A DNA stretch of 38,115 nucleotides from JAWVZB01 sp033722375 (GCA_033722375.1 JAWVZB010000015.1:1-38115); one strand, 5' to 3'; counted from the first letter of the stretch, positions 7,168-15,871 are shown. Made by a program: numbers and translations. The notes: a model not told the origin generated them from the sequence alone.

Positions 7168-8117
7168 GCGAGCCGGCATCTCCGGCCTCGCGTCGCATCG
7201 CGTTCTGGGGCACCCCCGAGGTTGCGGTCCCTGCCCTCGAAGGGTTCGTGCGCGCCCCCGACTTCGAGGTCGCCGCCGTCGTCACCAACCCCGACCGGCC
7301 CAAGGGGCGCAGCCGCACGCCGGTCGCCCCGCCCGTCAAGGAAGCCGCGCTCCGACACGACCTCGAGGTCTGGCAGCCCGAGCGTCCCCGCGAGATCCTC
7401 GACCGTCTGCGCGCCCTCGACCTCGACGCGAGCGCGGTCGTGGCCTACGGGGCGATCCTCCCCGCCGACGTCCTCGCCGCCAGTGGTGCCGGGTTCGTGA
7501 ACCTGCACTTCTCGCTGCTGCCGCGCTGGCGGGGCGCGGCCCCGGTGCAGCATGCGATCCGTGCCGGTGACAGCACGACGGGTGTGACCACGTTCGTGCT
7601 CGACGAGGGCATGGACACGGGCCCGATCCTCGAGCAGGAGGAGGTCCGCATCCGCCCGGACGAGACCGCGGGCGACCTGCTCCACCGGCTGGCCGAGATC
7701 GGGGCACCGATCCTCGTGGACTCGCTGCGGCGATGGCTCGACGGCATGGAGCCCGTGCCCCAGCCCACAGAGGGAGCCACGATCGCGTCCAAGATCGATC
7801 GTGACGACGTGGCGATCGACTGGGAGGCGAGCGCCGATGAGGTCGCGAACCTGGTCCGGAGTGCCAACCCTGCGCCCGGGGCCCATACCAGCTTCCGCGG
7901 GGACCCGCTGAAGGTGTGGGGTGCCACTCCGATGCCCGACGCGACCGCCGACGCTCCGGGCACGGTCGTCCGTACCGAGTCGGACGGTCCGGTGATCGCG
8001 ACCGGGGAGGGGGCCGTGCGGCTCGACGAGGTGCAGCCGGCCGGGAAGTCACGGATGCGCGGCGGTGACTTCGTCAACGGCTATCAGCCCGACGTCGGTG
8101 AGCGGCTCGGGGCATGA
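7164..8117 (+). CDS. fmt: Methionyl-tRNA formyltransferase
   Basis: Fmt formylates initiator Met-tRNA with 10-formyl-THF. The 317-residue product starts at GTG 7164, overlapping the def stop (GTGA). The frame is open further upstream inside def, but only this start gives the conserved RRIAFWGTPEVAVPALE. The catalytic triad is visible: Asn113 and His115 in FVNLHFSLLPRWRGAAP, and Asp151 in GMDTGPI. A C-terminal OB-like tRNA-binding domain follows (DWEASADEVANLVRSANPAP; VQPAGKSRMRGGDFVNG). The def-fmt pairing and tight spacing to rsmB show a translation-maturation operon. Confidence 0.96.
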   Translation: MSEPASPASRRIAFWGTPEVAVPALEGFVRAPDFEVAAVVTNPDRPKGRSRTPVAPPVKEAALRHDLEVWQPERPREILDRLRALDLDASAVVAYGAILPADVLAASGAGFVNLHFSLLPRWRGAAPVQHAIRAGDSTTGVTTFVLDEGMDTGPILEQEEVRIRPDETAGDLLHRLAEIGAPILVDSLRRWLDGMEPVPQPTEGATIASKIDRDDVAIDWEASADEVANLVRSANPAPGAHTSFRGDPLKVWGATPMPDATADAPGTVVRTESDGPVIATGEGAVRLDEVQPAGKSRMRGGDFVNGYQPDVGERLGA

Positions 8118-8124
8118 GGTCGCC

Positions 8125-9399
8125 GTGACGACGGGCCTGGCCAGCCGGCGGGCGGCGCTCGAGGCCCTGCGGCGGGTCGAGGAGGAAGGTGCCTACAGCA
8201 CACTCGTCGTCCCCGACGCGGTCGCCGACCTCGACACCGCCCAGGATCGAGCGTTCGCGAGCCACCTCGCCTACGACACGCTGCGCTGGGAGGGGACCCT
8301 CGACTGGATGCTGGGCGTCGTCGTAGATCGCCCGCTCGGGCAGGTGGAACCCGCTCTCCGGCGGATCCTGCGGCTCGGGGCGCTCCAGCTCCACCGCACC
8401 GACGTACCCGACCACGCCGTGGTGTCGACCGCGGCCCAGCTCGCTCGGGAAGCTGTCCCCGGGCGGCGCGCCAAAGGCGCTGCAGGATTCGTCAACGGTG
8501 TCCTCCGGGGGCTGGCGCGCACGGAGCTGCCATGGCCCGACTCGTCCGACGATCCGACGACCCACCTGGTGCTGACCACCGCCCACCCGGCGTGGATCGT
8601 GTCCGAGCTCGTGGACCGGTTCGGGGTCGATCGAGCCGAGGCGATCCTGACGGCCGACAACGACCCACCTGGACTCACCCTGCGGGCCTCGGGTGATCGG
8701 GGCGAGCTCATCGACGAGCTCCGTCGCGATGGCATCGATGCCGAGCCCGGGACCCACGCGCCCGAGGCCGTGCTCGCCCCGGGAGCGGATCCCCGCCGCC
8801 TGTCGGCGGTGCAGGAAGGGCGGGCGACCCCGCAGGACGAAGCGTCGATGCTCGTGTCGCGATCCGCCGGCGTCGCCCCGAGGGAGCGGATCCTGGACCT
8901 CTGTGCCGGCCCTGGTGGCAAGGCCACCCACCTCGCCCAGCTCGGCGGCACGGTCACGGCCGTGGAGATCAACCCCCGGCGAGCCGCGCTGATCGAGGAG
9001 GCTGCGGCGCGCCTGGGACTCGCCGTCGACGTCCTCGTCGGCGACGGGACCGACCCACCCGTCGACGGTTCGTTCGACGTGGTGCTCGTCGACGCCCCCT
9101 GCACCGGCCTCGGCACCGGTCGGCGCCGCCCCGAGGTGCGGTGGCGCCGCAGCCCCGCCGATCTCGACACGCTGGTCCCGCTCCAGACCCGCCTCCTCGA
9201 CGCGGCCAGCGCGCTGGTCGCGCCCGGCGGTCGGCTCGTCTACTCGGTCTGTACCTGGACCGCGGCCGAGACCACGGGCGTCGCCAGACCGCTGGCATCG
9301 CGGCATCCGGAGCTCACGCTCGGCGAGGAACGCCAGCTCCTCCCGGACGTCGACGGCACCGACGGCATGTTCATCGCACGGTGGGAGCGATCGCCCTGA
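8125..9399 (+). CDS. rsmB: 16S rRNA (cytosine-967-C5)-methyltransferase RsmB
   Basis: RsmB (Sun/Fmu) methylates C967 of 16S rRNA with SAM. The 424-residue product has a NusB-like RNA-binding N-terminus (about 1-150) and a Rossmann methyltransferase domain: LDLCAGPGGKATHLAQ (257-272), motif IV DAPCTGLGTGRRRPEVRW (Cys326) and motif VI YSVCTWTAAE (Cys376). Both RCMT cysteines are present. GTG at 8125 is chosen because GAGG (8116-8119) precedes it and it begins just before the conserved ASRRAALEALRRV. An in-frame GTG at 8065 would overlap fmt without conservation. The start is 7 bases after the fmt stop. Confidence 0.93.
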   Translation: MTTGLASRRAALEALRRVEEEGAYSTLVVPDAVADLDTAQDRAFASHLAYDTLRWEGTLDWMLGVVVDRPLGQVEPALRRILRLGALQLHRTDVPDHAVVSTAAQLAREAVPGRRAKGAAGFVNGVLRGLARTELPWPDSSDDPTTHLVLTTAHPAWIVSELVDRFGVDRAEAILTADNDPPGLTLRASGDRGELIDELRRDGIDAEPGTHAPEAVLAPGADPRRLSAVQEGRATPQDEASMLVSRSAGVAPRERILDLCAGPGGKATHLAQLGGTVTAVEINPRRAALIEEAAARLGLAVDVLVGDGTDPPVDGSFDVVLVDAPCTGLGTGRRRPEVRWRRSPADLDTLVPLQTRLLDAASALVAPGGRLVYSVCTWTAAETTGVARPLASRHPELTLGEERQLLPDVDGTDGMFIARWERSP

Positions 9400-9434
9400 C
9401 GACAACCCTCTGCCGTTCCTCCACCACAGCGGGC

Positions 9435-9440
9435 TAACCT
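9435..9440 (+). promoter_or_regulatory. Candidate -10 box for rpe and the rib genes
   Basis: TAACCT within GGGCTAACCTCG lies 26 bases before the rpe ATG in the 67-base rsmB-rpe gap. No matching -35 was seen. From here to ribH there is no further gap, so this could drive the whole riboflavin string. Confidence 0.35.
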
Positions 9441-9466
9441 CGTGGCGCACCCACAGCAAGGCGCCG

Positions 9467-10159
9467 ATGCCACACGAGTTCCTCGTGTCCCCGTCGATCC
9501 TGTCCGCCGACTTCGCTCGGCTCGCTGACGAGATCGACGAGGTTGCGGCTGCCGTGCCGTGGATCCACGTCGACGTGATGGACGGTCACTACGTCCCCAA
9601 CATCACGATCGGGCTCCCGGTCGTCGAACGGCTGCGCGCGGCGACCGACCGGTACCTCGACACGCATCTCATGATCAGCGACCCGGTGACCTACGCGCCG
9701 CAGTTCGTCGCTGCCGGGGCGGATTCGGTGACCTTCCACCCCGAGACCGTCGAAGAGCCGCGCGCGCTGATCGAGCAACTGCACGAGCAGGGCGGGGACG
9801 TCGGGGTGTCGGTCAAGCCTGCCCAGCCGCTGGACATGGTGGCTGACCTGCTGCCACACGTCGATCTGCTGCTCGTCATGACCGTCGAGCCCGGCTTCGG
9901 TGGTCAGTCGTTCATGGCGGACGTCGTGCCGAAGATCGGTGAGGCCGCCCGCTGGCGCGAGCAGCACGGCGCCGACTTCCGGATCGAGGTCGACGGCGGT
10001 ATCGCACCGGACACCGTGGGGCAATGTGCAGAACAAGGGGCGGACACGTTCGTCGCGGGGTCGGCGGTGTTCGGGAAGCAGGACCGCGTTGGGGCGGTCC
10101 AGGCCATCCTCGAACGCGCCACGCTCGCTGCCAACGGAGCGCCCTCCCGTGGCGGGTGA
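9467..10159 (+). CDS. rpe: Ribulose-phosphate 3-epimerase
   Basis: Rpe interconverts ribulose-5-phosphate and xylulose-5-phosphate in the pentose phosphate pathway. Ribulose-5-phosphate is also the substrate of the RibB domain encoded downstream. The 230-residue TIM barrel shows VSPSILSADFARLADE, IHVDVMDGHYVPN (metal-binding His34 and Asp36), DTHLMI (His67), VMTVEPGFGGQ and IEVDGGI. Start ATG at 9467 with AAGG upstream. The gene end overlaps the start of the response regulator gene by 11 bases. rpe next to rib genes is a known actinobacterial arrangement; the regulator between them is the odd part. Confidence 0.96.
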   Translation: MPHEFLVSPSILSADFARLADEIDEVAAAVPWIHVDVMDGHYVPNITIGLPVVERLRAATDRYLDTHLMISDPVTYAPQFVAAGADSVTFHPETVEEPRALIEQLHEQGGDVGVSVKPAQPLDMVADLLPHVDLLLVMTVEPGFGGQSFMADVVPKIGEAARWREQHGADFRIEVDGGIAPDTVGQCAEQGADTFVAGSAVFGKQDRVGAVQAILERATLAANGAPSRGG

Positions 10160-11123
10160 ACACGTGCTCGTCGTCGATGATGACCCGGACGTCCGGGTCT
10201 TCCTCGAGGTGACGCTGGACGTCGCCGGGTACGAGCTCAGCTTCGCCACGAACGGCGAGGAAGCGGTTCAGGTCGCGATCGAGGGGCAGCCGGACCTCGT
10301 GCTGATGGACGTGATGATGCCCCACGTCGACGGGCTCGAAGCGCTCCGACGGTTGCGGCTCGACGGGCGCGTCAGCCACATCCCCGTCATCCTCGTCACC
10401 GCCAAGGCCCAGGGAGTCGACAAGGTCGAGGGGCTGGCCGCCGGCGCGGACGACTACGTGACCAAGCCGTTCGACCCCCAGGAGCTGGTGGCGCGCGTCG
10501 AGGCCACCTTGCGGCGCTCGCAACAGATGCGGACGGTCTCGCCGCTGACCGGGCTGCCCGGCAACGCCCGGATCGAGCAGGAGCTCGCCCGCCGGATCGA
10601 CGCCAGCGAGAAGTTCGCGATGCTCTACGCCGACCTCAACCAGTTCAAGGCCTACAACGATCACTACGGCTTCATGCGCGGCGACGACGTGATCCGGGGG
10701 CTCGCCGAGGTCATCGTCGAAGTGGTCTCCAAGCACGGCGGCGGCGACACCTTCGTCGGCCACATCGGCGGCGACGACTTCATCGTCGTCACCGCCGCGG
10801 ACGAGTACGAGCCCATCGCCCAGCAGATCTGCGAGCGCTTCGACGCCCTGGCCCCGGAGTTCTACGACCCGGAGGATCTCCGCGCGGGCCACATCGAGGT
10901 CGAGGACCGCCAGGGCAACGTCAAGCGCTTCGGGCTCGTGTCGGTGTCCATCGGGATCGCCCACAACCTGCGGCGCGAGTTCACCCACCAGAGCCAGCCG
11001 GTCGCGGTCGCCACCGAGATGAAGACCTACGCGAAGCAGGCGAGCGGCGGCATGTCGAACTGGGCTGTCGACCGCCGCGGTACCGGCAACCGGCCCCTGC
11101 TGTCCGATGACGACGGAGCCTGA
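10149..11123 (+). CDS. Response regulator: receiver plus GGDEF-like (GGDDF) domain
   Basis: The 324-residue product has two domains. Residues 5-120 form a CheY-like receiver with the acidic pair in VVDDDPD, phospho-acceptor Asp54 (VLMDVMMP), Thr84 (ILVTAKA) and Lys107 (TKPFDP). Residues about 131-310 form a GGDEF-type nucleotide cyclase fold: SPLTGLPGNARIEQEL, YADLNQFKAYNDHYGFMRGD, and the signature as GGDDF (207-211). No RxxD inhibitory site is visible just upstream. The family can make cyclic-di-GMP; with Asp in place of Glu, activity here is uncertain. GTG at 10149 is the start: it begins directly before the receiver and lies inside the rpe end. The stop overlaps ribD by 17 bases. No sensor kinase is adjacent. 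Confidence 0.88.
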   Translation: MAGEHVLVVDDDPDVRVFLEVTLDVAGYELSFATNGEEAVQVAIEGQPDLVLMDVMMPHVDGLEALRRLRLDGRVSHIPVILVTAKAQGVDKVEGLAAGADDYVTKPFDPQELVARVEATLRRSQQMRTVSPLTGLPGNARIEQELARRIDASEKFAMLYADLNQFKAYNDHYGFMRGDDVIRGLAEVIVEVVSKHGGGDTFVGHIGGDDFIVVTAADEYEPIAQQICERFDALAPEFYDPEDLRAGHIEVEDRQGNVKRFGLVSVSIGIAHNLRREFTHQSQPVAVATEMKTYAKQASGGMSNWAVDRRGTGNRPLLSDDDGA

Positions 11124-12186
11124 CCGCGACGTCACGCTGATGGCCCGTGCGCTGGCGCTGGCCGAGCGCGGCCGGGGCACGGTCGCTCCCAACCCCATGG
11201 TCGGATGTGTCATCGCGCACGGGACCGAGGTCGTGGGCGCTGGATGGCACGAGGCCCCGGGCGGGCCGCACGCCGAGGTCGGGGCGCTCCGAGCAGCCGG
11301 TGACCGAGCCGAGGATGCCACCGCCTACGTCACGCTCGAGCCGTGCGACCACCACGGGCGGACGCCACCGTGCTCCGGGGCGCTTCTCGCGGCGGGTGTC
11401 CGTCGGGTCGTCTACGGCCTCGACGATCCCCACCCCGTGGCGCGCGGGGGTGCCGCGACGCTTCGAGCCGCCGGGATCGACGTCGACGCCGGCGTGCTGG
11501 CGCCCTTCGTCGCGTCCCAGAACCGGCGGTTCCTCGTCAACGTGACCGACGAGCGTCCCCTGGTGACCTTGAAGCTGGCCCAGACCGGGGCCGGGAGCCT
11601 CCAGAGCGACGACGGGCGGTGGATCACCGGCGCGCCGGCGCGCCGGCACGTCCATCGGCTGCGTTCCCGGGCGGACGCGGTGCTGGTCGGTGTGGGGACG
11701 GCGATGGCCGATGACCCCCGACTGGACGTCCGCCATGTCACACCCGGACCGAGGCAACCGCGCCCCGTCGTGGCAGACAGCAGCGGCCGTCTCCCGCTGG
11801 ACGCGACCGTCGTCCGCCCCGACGCGATCGTGGTCACCACGGGCCGGTCCGCCGAGTCCTGGCGGTCCCGGCTCGCGGATGCCGGGGTCGAGGTCGTGCT
11901 CGCTCCGGCGGATGTCGAGGGCCGTGTCGACCTCGCCGCCGCACTGCGGTTGCTGTACGACACTGGCGTCACGGCCGTCCTGGCCGAACCCGGGGCGATA
12001 CTGGCGGGCGCGCTCGTCCGGCACGATCTCGTCGACCGGCTGGTGCTCCATGTTGCAGGTGACGGCCGGACACTGGACCCTGCACCGTGTACCCAGCGCT
12101 CCGGCGGGCGCTCGTGGCGTCCCGTCATGGCCCGCCCCGTCGGCGCCGACCGCGAGTTCGTGTTCGTCCCCGAGGAGACCGCCTGA
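11107..12186 (+). CDS. ribD: Riboflavin biosynthesis deaminase/reductase RibD
   Basis: RibD carries out steps two and three of riboflavin synthesis: deamination then NADPH reduction of the pyrimidine intermediate. The 359 residues contain the zinc deaminase domain (PHAE with His55 and Glu57; TLEPCDHHGRTPPCSGALL with Cys80 and Cys89) and a reductase domain starting near residue 150 (RPLVTLKLAQTGAG, DDGRWITGAPARRHVHRLRS, DAVLVGVGTAMADDPRL). The ATG at 11107 lies inside the upstream regulator gene (17-base overlap). An alternative ATG at 11140 would avoid the overlap and still keep the domain. The stop abuts the ribE ATG. No FMN riboswitch precedes the string. Confidence 0.95.
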   Translation: MTTEPDRDVTLMARALALAERGRGTVAPNPMVGCVIAHGTEVVGAGWHEAPGGPHAEVGALRAAGDRAEDATAYVTLEPCDHHGRTPPCSGALLAAGVRRVVYGLDDPHPVARGGAATLRAAGIDVDAGVLAPFVASQNRRFLVNVTDERPLVTLKLAQTGAGSLQSDDGRWITGAPARRHVHRLRSRADAVLVGVGTAMADDPRLDVRHVTPGPRQPRPVVADSSGRLPLDATVVRPDAIVVTTGRSAESWRSRLADAGVEVVLAPADVEGRVDLAAALRLLYDTGVTAVLAEPGAILAGALVRHDLVDRLVLHVAGDGRTLDPAPCTQRSGGRSWRPVMARPVGADREFVFVPEETA

Positions 12187-12834
12187 ATGTTCACCGGCAT
12201 CGTGCAGGAGGTCGGCCGCGTCGCGGGGGTCGAGACGCTCGGTGACGGGCACGTCCGTCTCGCGGTCGACTGTGAGGCGGTCGTGTCGGACGCCGCCATC
12301 GGGGACTCCATCTCCGTCGAGGGGTGCTGTCTCACCGTCACGGCGCTGGAGGGCGGCTTCACCGCCGACCTGATGGCGGAGACGCTGCGGGCGACGAGCC
12401 TCGGCGCGCTCGAGGTGGGCGATCCTGTCAACCTCGAACCGGCTCTGGCCGCGGGCGACCGGCTCGGGGGACACCTCGTGCAGGGCCACGTCGACGCGGT
12501 GGGAACCGTGCTCGAGCGGCAGGAGCAGCCGGGTACCGTGTTCCTCCGCATCTCCGCACCGCCCGAGGTCGCGCCCTACCTGGTCCCGAAGGGATCGGTG
12601 ACGGTCGCGGGCACGAGCCTCACCGTGGTCGACGTCGACGACCCCGACACGGGGGAGACGTCGTTCCGTGTGGCGCTCGTTCCCCACACCGTCGAGGTCA
12701 CGACGCTCGGTCACCGCGAGGCGGGCGACCCGGTGAACCTCGAGGCGGACGTGATCGCCAAGTACGTGGCACGACTGCTGGCAGCCGGGGCCGAGACGCC
12801 CTACCGCGCCCCAGATCCGAGGCAGACCGACTGA
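12187..12834 (+). CDS. ribE: Riboflavin synthase, alpha subunit
   Basis: It dismutates two 6,7-dimethyl-8-ribityllumazines to riboflavin. The 215-residue product starts with the invariant MFTGIVQEVGRV and shows the two tandem lumazine-binding barrels. The first holds GDSISVEGCCLTVTAL and LGGHLVQGHVDAVG. The second (from about residue 100) holds VPKGSVTVAGTSLTVVDV and FRVALVPHTVEVTTLG. A typical family member is 200-220 residues. It begins immediately after the ribD stop and its own stop shares a base with the ribBA ATG (TGATG), so translation is coupled through the string. Confidence 0.96.
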   Translation: MFTGIVQEVGRVAGVETLGDGHVRLAVDCEAVVSDAAIGDSISVEGCCLTVTALEGGFTADLMAETLRATSLGALEVGDPVNLEPALAAGDRLGGHLVQGHVDAVGTVLERQEQPGTVFLRISAPPEVAPYLVPKGSVTVAGTSLTVVDVDDPDTGETSFRVALVPHTVEVTTLGHREAGDPVNLEADVIAKYVARLLAAGAETPYRAPDPRQTD

Positions 12835-14210
12835 TGTTCGCAGCCATCGACGACGCCGTGGAAGCCATCCGCTCGGGGCGGATGGTGGTCGTGGTCGACG
12901 ACGAGGATCGCGAGAACGAGGGTGATCTCGTGCTGGCCGCCGAGAAGGCGAGCGACGAGGCGCTGGCCTTCATGATCAACCACACCAGCGGGGTCGTCTG
13001 CGTTCCGATGCTCGGCGAGGACCTCGACCGGCTCGACGTACCCATGATGGTCCGTCGCAACGAGGATCCCAAGGGCACCGCCTACACCGTCAGCGTGGAC
13101 GCGGCCGAGGGCGTGACGACCGGGATCTCGGCAGCGGATCGTGCCGCCACGATCAAGGTCCTCGCGGACCCGGAGTCCACCCGCGATGACATCCACCGCC
13201 CCGGCCACGTGTTCCCGCTGCGCTACCAGCCCGGCGGCGTCTTGCGGCGCCCCGGCCACACCGAGGCGTCGGTGGACCTCGCACGCTTGGCGGGGTTGCG
13301 CCCCGCCGGGGTGATCGCCGAGGTCGTCAACGACGACGGCACCATGGCTCGCCTCCCCGAACTGCAGCGCTTCGCCGACGAGCACGACCTCCCGCTCGTC
13401 ACCATCGCTGATCTGGTCGCCTACCGGCGGGAACGCGACACGCTGGTTGAGCGTGTCGCCGATGCGCGGTTGCCGACCCCGTACGGGGTCTGGCGCATGA
13501 TCGGGTACCGCTCCACCGCCGACGAGTCCGAGTCGATCGCCCTGCTGTTCGGGGACCCGGAAGGCGGCAGCGACGTCCTGGTGCGGATGCACTCCGAGTG
13601 CCTGACCGGCGACGTCTTCCGGTCCCTGCGGTGCGACTGTGGCCCCCAGCTCGATCTGGCGATGGCACGGATCGCCGACGAGGGCGAAGGGGTGATCGTC
13701 TACCTGCGCGGCCACGAAGGTCGGGGCATCGGTCTCCTCCACAAGCTCCAGGCCTACGAGCTGCAGGACCTCGGCCACGACACCGTCGACGCGAACATCG
13801 CCCTCGGCTTGCCGGCCGATGCCCGTGACTACGGCACCGGTGCCATGATCCTCGCGGACCTCGGCCTGTCGACCCTGCGCCTCCTGACGAACAACCCCGC
13901 CAAGCGGGCCGCCCTGGCCGGGTTCGGGCTGTCGATCGTCGAGCGCGTTCAGATCGAGGTGGTCGCCACCGACGACAACGAGGACTACCTGGCCACCAAG
14001 GCGAGCCGCATGGGCCACGACCTCGCCGGCCGGGGGACGGCGACCTCGACCGGGGTCGGTGACATCGCCAAGCAGCGTGCGACCGCCCCGGCGCAGGTCG
14101 AGCGACCCGGGTCCCGCGGGGTGGGCATGGCGCCACCACCGGACGAGGGGGGCGAGGGAGCTCCGCCGGGACAGGCTGGTCCGGGCCGAGACGACAGGGA
14201 GAGCGCCTGA
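12834..14210 (+). CDS. ribBA: Bifunctional DHBP synthase / GTP cyclohydrolase II RibBA
   Basis: RibBA feeds both branches of riboflavin synthesis: ribulose-5-phosphate to dihydroxybutanone phosphate (RibB, N-terminal) and GTP ring opening (RibA, C-terminal). ATG at 12834 is the start; the frame is open far upstream, but only across ribE. RibB shows VVVVDDEDRENEGDL (18-32) and INHTSGVVCVP. RibA shows zinc ligands Cys256, Cys267 and Cys269 (ECLTGDVFRSLRCDCG), RGHEGRGIGL and DARDYGTGA. The 458-residue length includes a C-terminal tail of roughly 40 residues rich in Pro, Gly and charge, likely disordered and of no recognised function. Confidence 0.96.
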   Translation: MFAAIDDAVEAIRSGRMVVVVDDEDRENEGDLVLAAEKASDEALAFMINHTSGVVCVPMLGEDLDRLDVPMMVRRNEDPKGTAYTVSVDAAEGVTTGISAADRAATIKVLADPESTRDDIHRPGHVFPLRYQPGGVLRRPGHTEASVDLARLAGLRPAGVIAEVVNDDGTMARLPELQRFADEHDLPLVTIADLVAYRRERDTLVERVADARLPTPYGVWRMIGYRSTADESESIALLFGDPEGGSDVLVRMHSECLTGDVFRSLRCDCGPQLDLAMARIADEGEGVIVYLRGHEGRGIGLLHKLQAYELQDLGHDTVDANIALGLPADARDYGTGAMILADLGLSTLRLLTNNPAKRAALAGFGLSIVERVQIEVVATDDNEDYLATKASRMGHDLAGRGTATSTGVGDIAKQRATAPAQVERPGSRGVGMAPPPDEGGEGAPPGQAGPGRDDRESA

Positions 14211-14674
14211 TGAGCCGCGAGCGGCCCGACGAGATCGACCTCGACGCCACCGGGCTACGGGTGGTGGTCGTGGCGGCACGCTTCAACGACGACGTCGTCA
14301 GCCGGCTCGTGGACGGCGCCACCCGGTTCCTGGGGGAGCGTGGCGCCGGCGACGTGCAGGTGATCCGGGTCCCCGGGGCGTTCGAGCTCCCGGTGGTCGT
14401 GAAGAAGCTCGCCACGAGCGGCCGGTTCGACGCGGTCGTCGCGCTGGGGGCGGTCGTGCGGGGCGAGACGCCGCACTTCGACTACGTGGCGGGGGAGGCG
14501 GCACGCGGGTGTGGGCAGGCCGCACTCGACACCGGGGTGCCGGTCGCCTTCGGGGTGCTCACCACGGACACGCGCGAGCAGGCGGAAGCCCGCGCTGGCG
14601 GCGAGCACGGCAACAAGGGCGCCGAAGCCGCTGCCGCGGCGGTCGAGACCGTGCGGGTGCTCGAGGGCCTGTGA
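14210..14674 (+). CDS. ribH: 6,7-dimethyl-8-ribityllumazine synthase
   Basis: RibH condenses the RibBA and RibD products to the lumazine precursor used by RibE, usually as an icosahedral or pentameric shell. The 154 residues show VVVVAARFNDDVVSRLVDGA, RVPGAFELPVVVKKLA, VVALGAVVRGETPHFDYV (catalytic His just after the GET motif), VPVAFGVLTTDTREQAEARA and the GNKGAEAA end motif. The ATG overlaps the ribBA stop by one base. It is the last plus-strand gene of the riboflavin string. The convergent hisG gene ends 25 bases away, with no clear terminator hairpin between them. Confidence 0.96.
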   Translation: MSRERPDEIDLDATGLRVVVVAARFNDDVVSRLVDGATRFLGERGAGDVQVIRVPGAFELPVVVKKLATSGRFDAVVALGAVVRGETPHFDYVAGEAARGCGQAALDTGVPVAFGVLTTDTREQAEARAGGEHGNKGAEAAAAAVETVRVLEGL

Positions 14675-14699
14675 GGCACTGCCAGGGTCGGTGAGCCGT

Positions 14700-15545
14700 T
14701 CAGAGCCGGCAGGCGGCGATCTCGGTCACGAGGATGCCGCGGGCGCCGAGTTCCCACAGCTCGTCCATGATGCGGTTGGTGTCCTCGCGGAGCACCATCG
14801 CCCGGACCGCCACCCAGCCTTCCTCGTGGAGCGGGGAGACCGTGGGGGATTCGATCCCGGGGGTGATCTCACAGGCGGCATCGACGTGCTGGGCCTCGAC
14901 GTCGTAGTCGACCATCACGTAGCGCCGCGCGATGATCACACCTTCGAGCCGCCGGAGGAGCTGTTCGACCGCGGGGGAGTGCTCCCGCCCCTCGCGGTGC
15001 ACGGCGACGGCTTCGGAGTCGACGAGCACGTCGCCGAAGGGTTCCAAGCCGGCGTTGCGCAGCGTGGTGCCCGTTCCGACCACGTCGGCGATCGCGTCCG
15101 CGACGCCGAGGCTGATGGCGGTCTCGACCGCTCCGTCGAGCGGGATCACGGTCGCGTCGACCCCCGCCTGTGCGAGCCGGTCGGTCAAGAGGTTCGGGTA
15201 GGCGGTGGCGACACGGTGACCCGCGAGGTCCGCGATCGACGAGAAGGCGTCCGGTGGTGCAGCGAGGCGGAACGTCGACGCGCCGAACCCGAGCGAGAGC
15301 ACCTCCTCCGCGTGGGCGCGGGAGTCCTCGAGCATGTCGCGCCCCGTGATGCCGACGTCGAGCTGCCCTTCGCCGACGTAGGTGGCGATGTCTCGAGGGC
15401 GGAGGAAGAAGAACTCGGTGTCGTTCTTCGGGTCCTGCAGGACGAGCTCGCGGCTGTCGGTCCGTTGGCGGTAGCCGGCCTCGCGGAAGATGTCACCCGC
15501 CGGTGACGACAGTGTCCCCTTGTTCGGCAGCGCGACCCGCAGCAT
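14700..15545 (-). CDS. hisG: ATP phosphoribosyltransferase HisG, long form
   Basis: HisG starts histidine synthesis by joining ATP and PRPP. At 281 residues it is the long, hexameric form with its own C-terminal regulatory domain (about residues 210-281), the type inhibited by histidine and not needing HisZ. Visible features are MLRVALPNKGTLSSPAGDIF, LRPRDIATYVGEGQLDVGIT, the PRPP-binding VADAIADVVGTGTTLRNAGL and GIESPTVSPLHEEGW. The ATG at 15545 follows a strong AGAGAGGA ribosome site. It lies 36 bases downstream of hisE on the same strand. Actinobacteria often keep hisE-hisG next to ribH; here the pair is convergent with it. Confidence 0.95.
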   Translation of the reverse strand: MLRVALPNKGTLSSPAGDIFREAGYRQRTDSRELVLQDPKNDTEFFFLRPRDIATYVGEGQLDVGITGRDMLEDSRAHAEEVLSLGFGASTFRLAAPPDAFSSIADLAGHRVATAYPNLLTDRLAQAGVDATVIPLDGAVETAISLGVADAIADVVGTGTTLRNAGLEPFGDVLVDSEAVAVHREGREHSPAVEQLLRRLEGVIIARRYVMVDYDVEAQHVDAACEITPGIESPTVSPLHEEGWVAVRAMVLREDTNRIMDELWELGARGILVTEIAACRL

Positions 15546-15571
15546 GTGGCGTCCTCTCTCGGTCGAGCGCG

Positions 15572-15577
15572 AGCGTA
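15572..15577 (-). promoter_or_regulatory. Possible internal -10 box for hisG
   Basis: TACGCT on the minus strand lies in the 36-base hisE-hisG gap, within CGCTTACGCTCGCG, 26 bases before the hisG ATG. It matches the hexamer ahead of hisE, menB and pheS. It may be a secondary promoter or chance. Confidence 0.22.
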
Positions 15578-15581
15578 AGCG

Positions 15582-15845
15582 TCAGAGGTGCGCGTAGACG
15601 TCCTCGAGCGTGAGACCCGTCGCGAGCATCAGCACCTGGGCGTGGTAGAGGAGCTGGCTGATCTCCTCGGCGGCTCGATCGGGGGACTCGTGCTCGGCTG
15701 CCATCCAGGCCTCCGCTGCCTCCTCGACCAGCTTCTTGCCGATCTCGTGCACGCCGGCCTCGAGCGCAGCCGCCGTCGCGGAACCCGCAGGTCGGGTACG
15801 AGCCTTGGTGGCGAGCTCGTCGAACAACGCGTCGAACGTCTTCAC
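15582..15845 (-). CDS. hisE: Phosphoribosyl-ATP pyrophosphatase
   Basis: HisE hydrolyses phosphoribosyl-ATP to phosphoribosyl-AMP, the second step of histidine synthesis. The 87-residue all-helical MazG-like product has the metal-binding signature EIGKKLVEEAAEAWMAAEHE, with the later EEISQLLYHAQVLMLATGL helix. It is a stand-alone HisE, not fused to HisI. The start is GTG at 15845-15843 (MKTFDALFDELA) with AGGA shortly upstream. It precedes hisG in the same transcript, and is divergent from the small membrane protein gene at 15977. Confidence 0.95.
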   Translation of the reverse strand: MKTFDALFDELATKARTRPAGSATAAALEAGVHEIGKKLVEEAAEAWMAAEHESPDRAAEEISQLLYHAQVLMLATGLTLEDVYAHL

Positions 15846-15871
15846 GGGATCCTGTCCGCTCGGTTGTCGGG

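Noticed and set aside
10960..11140. FMN riboswitch before ribD
   Set aside because: ribD starts inside the upstream coding region and no conserved riboswitch-like structure was recognised there or before rpe.
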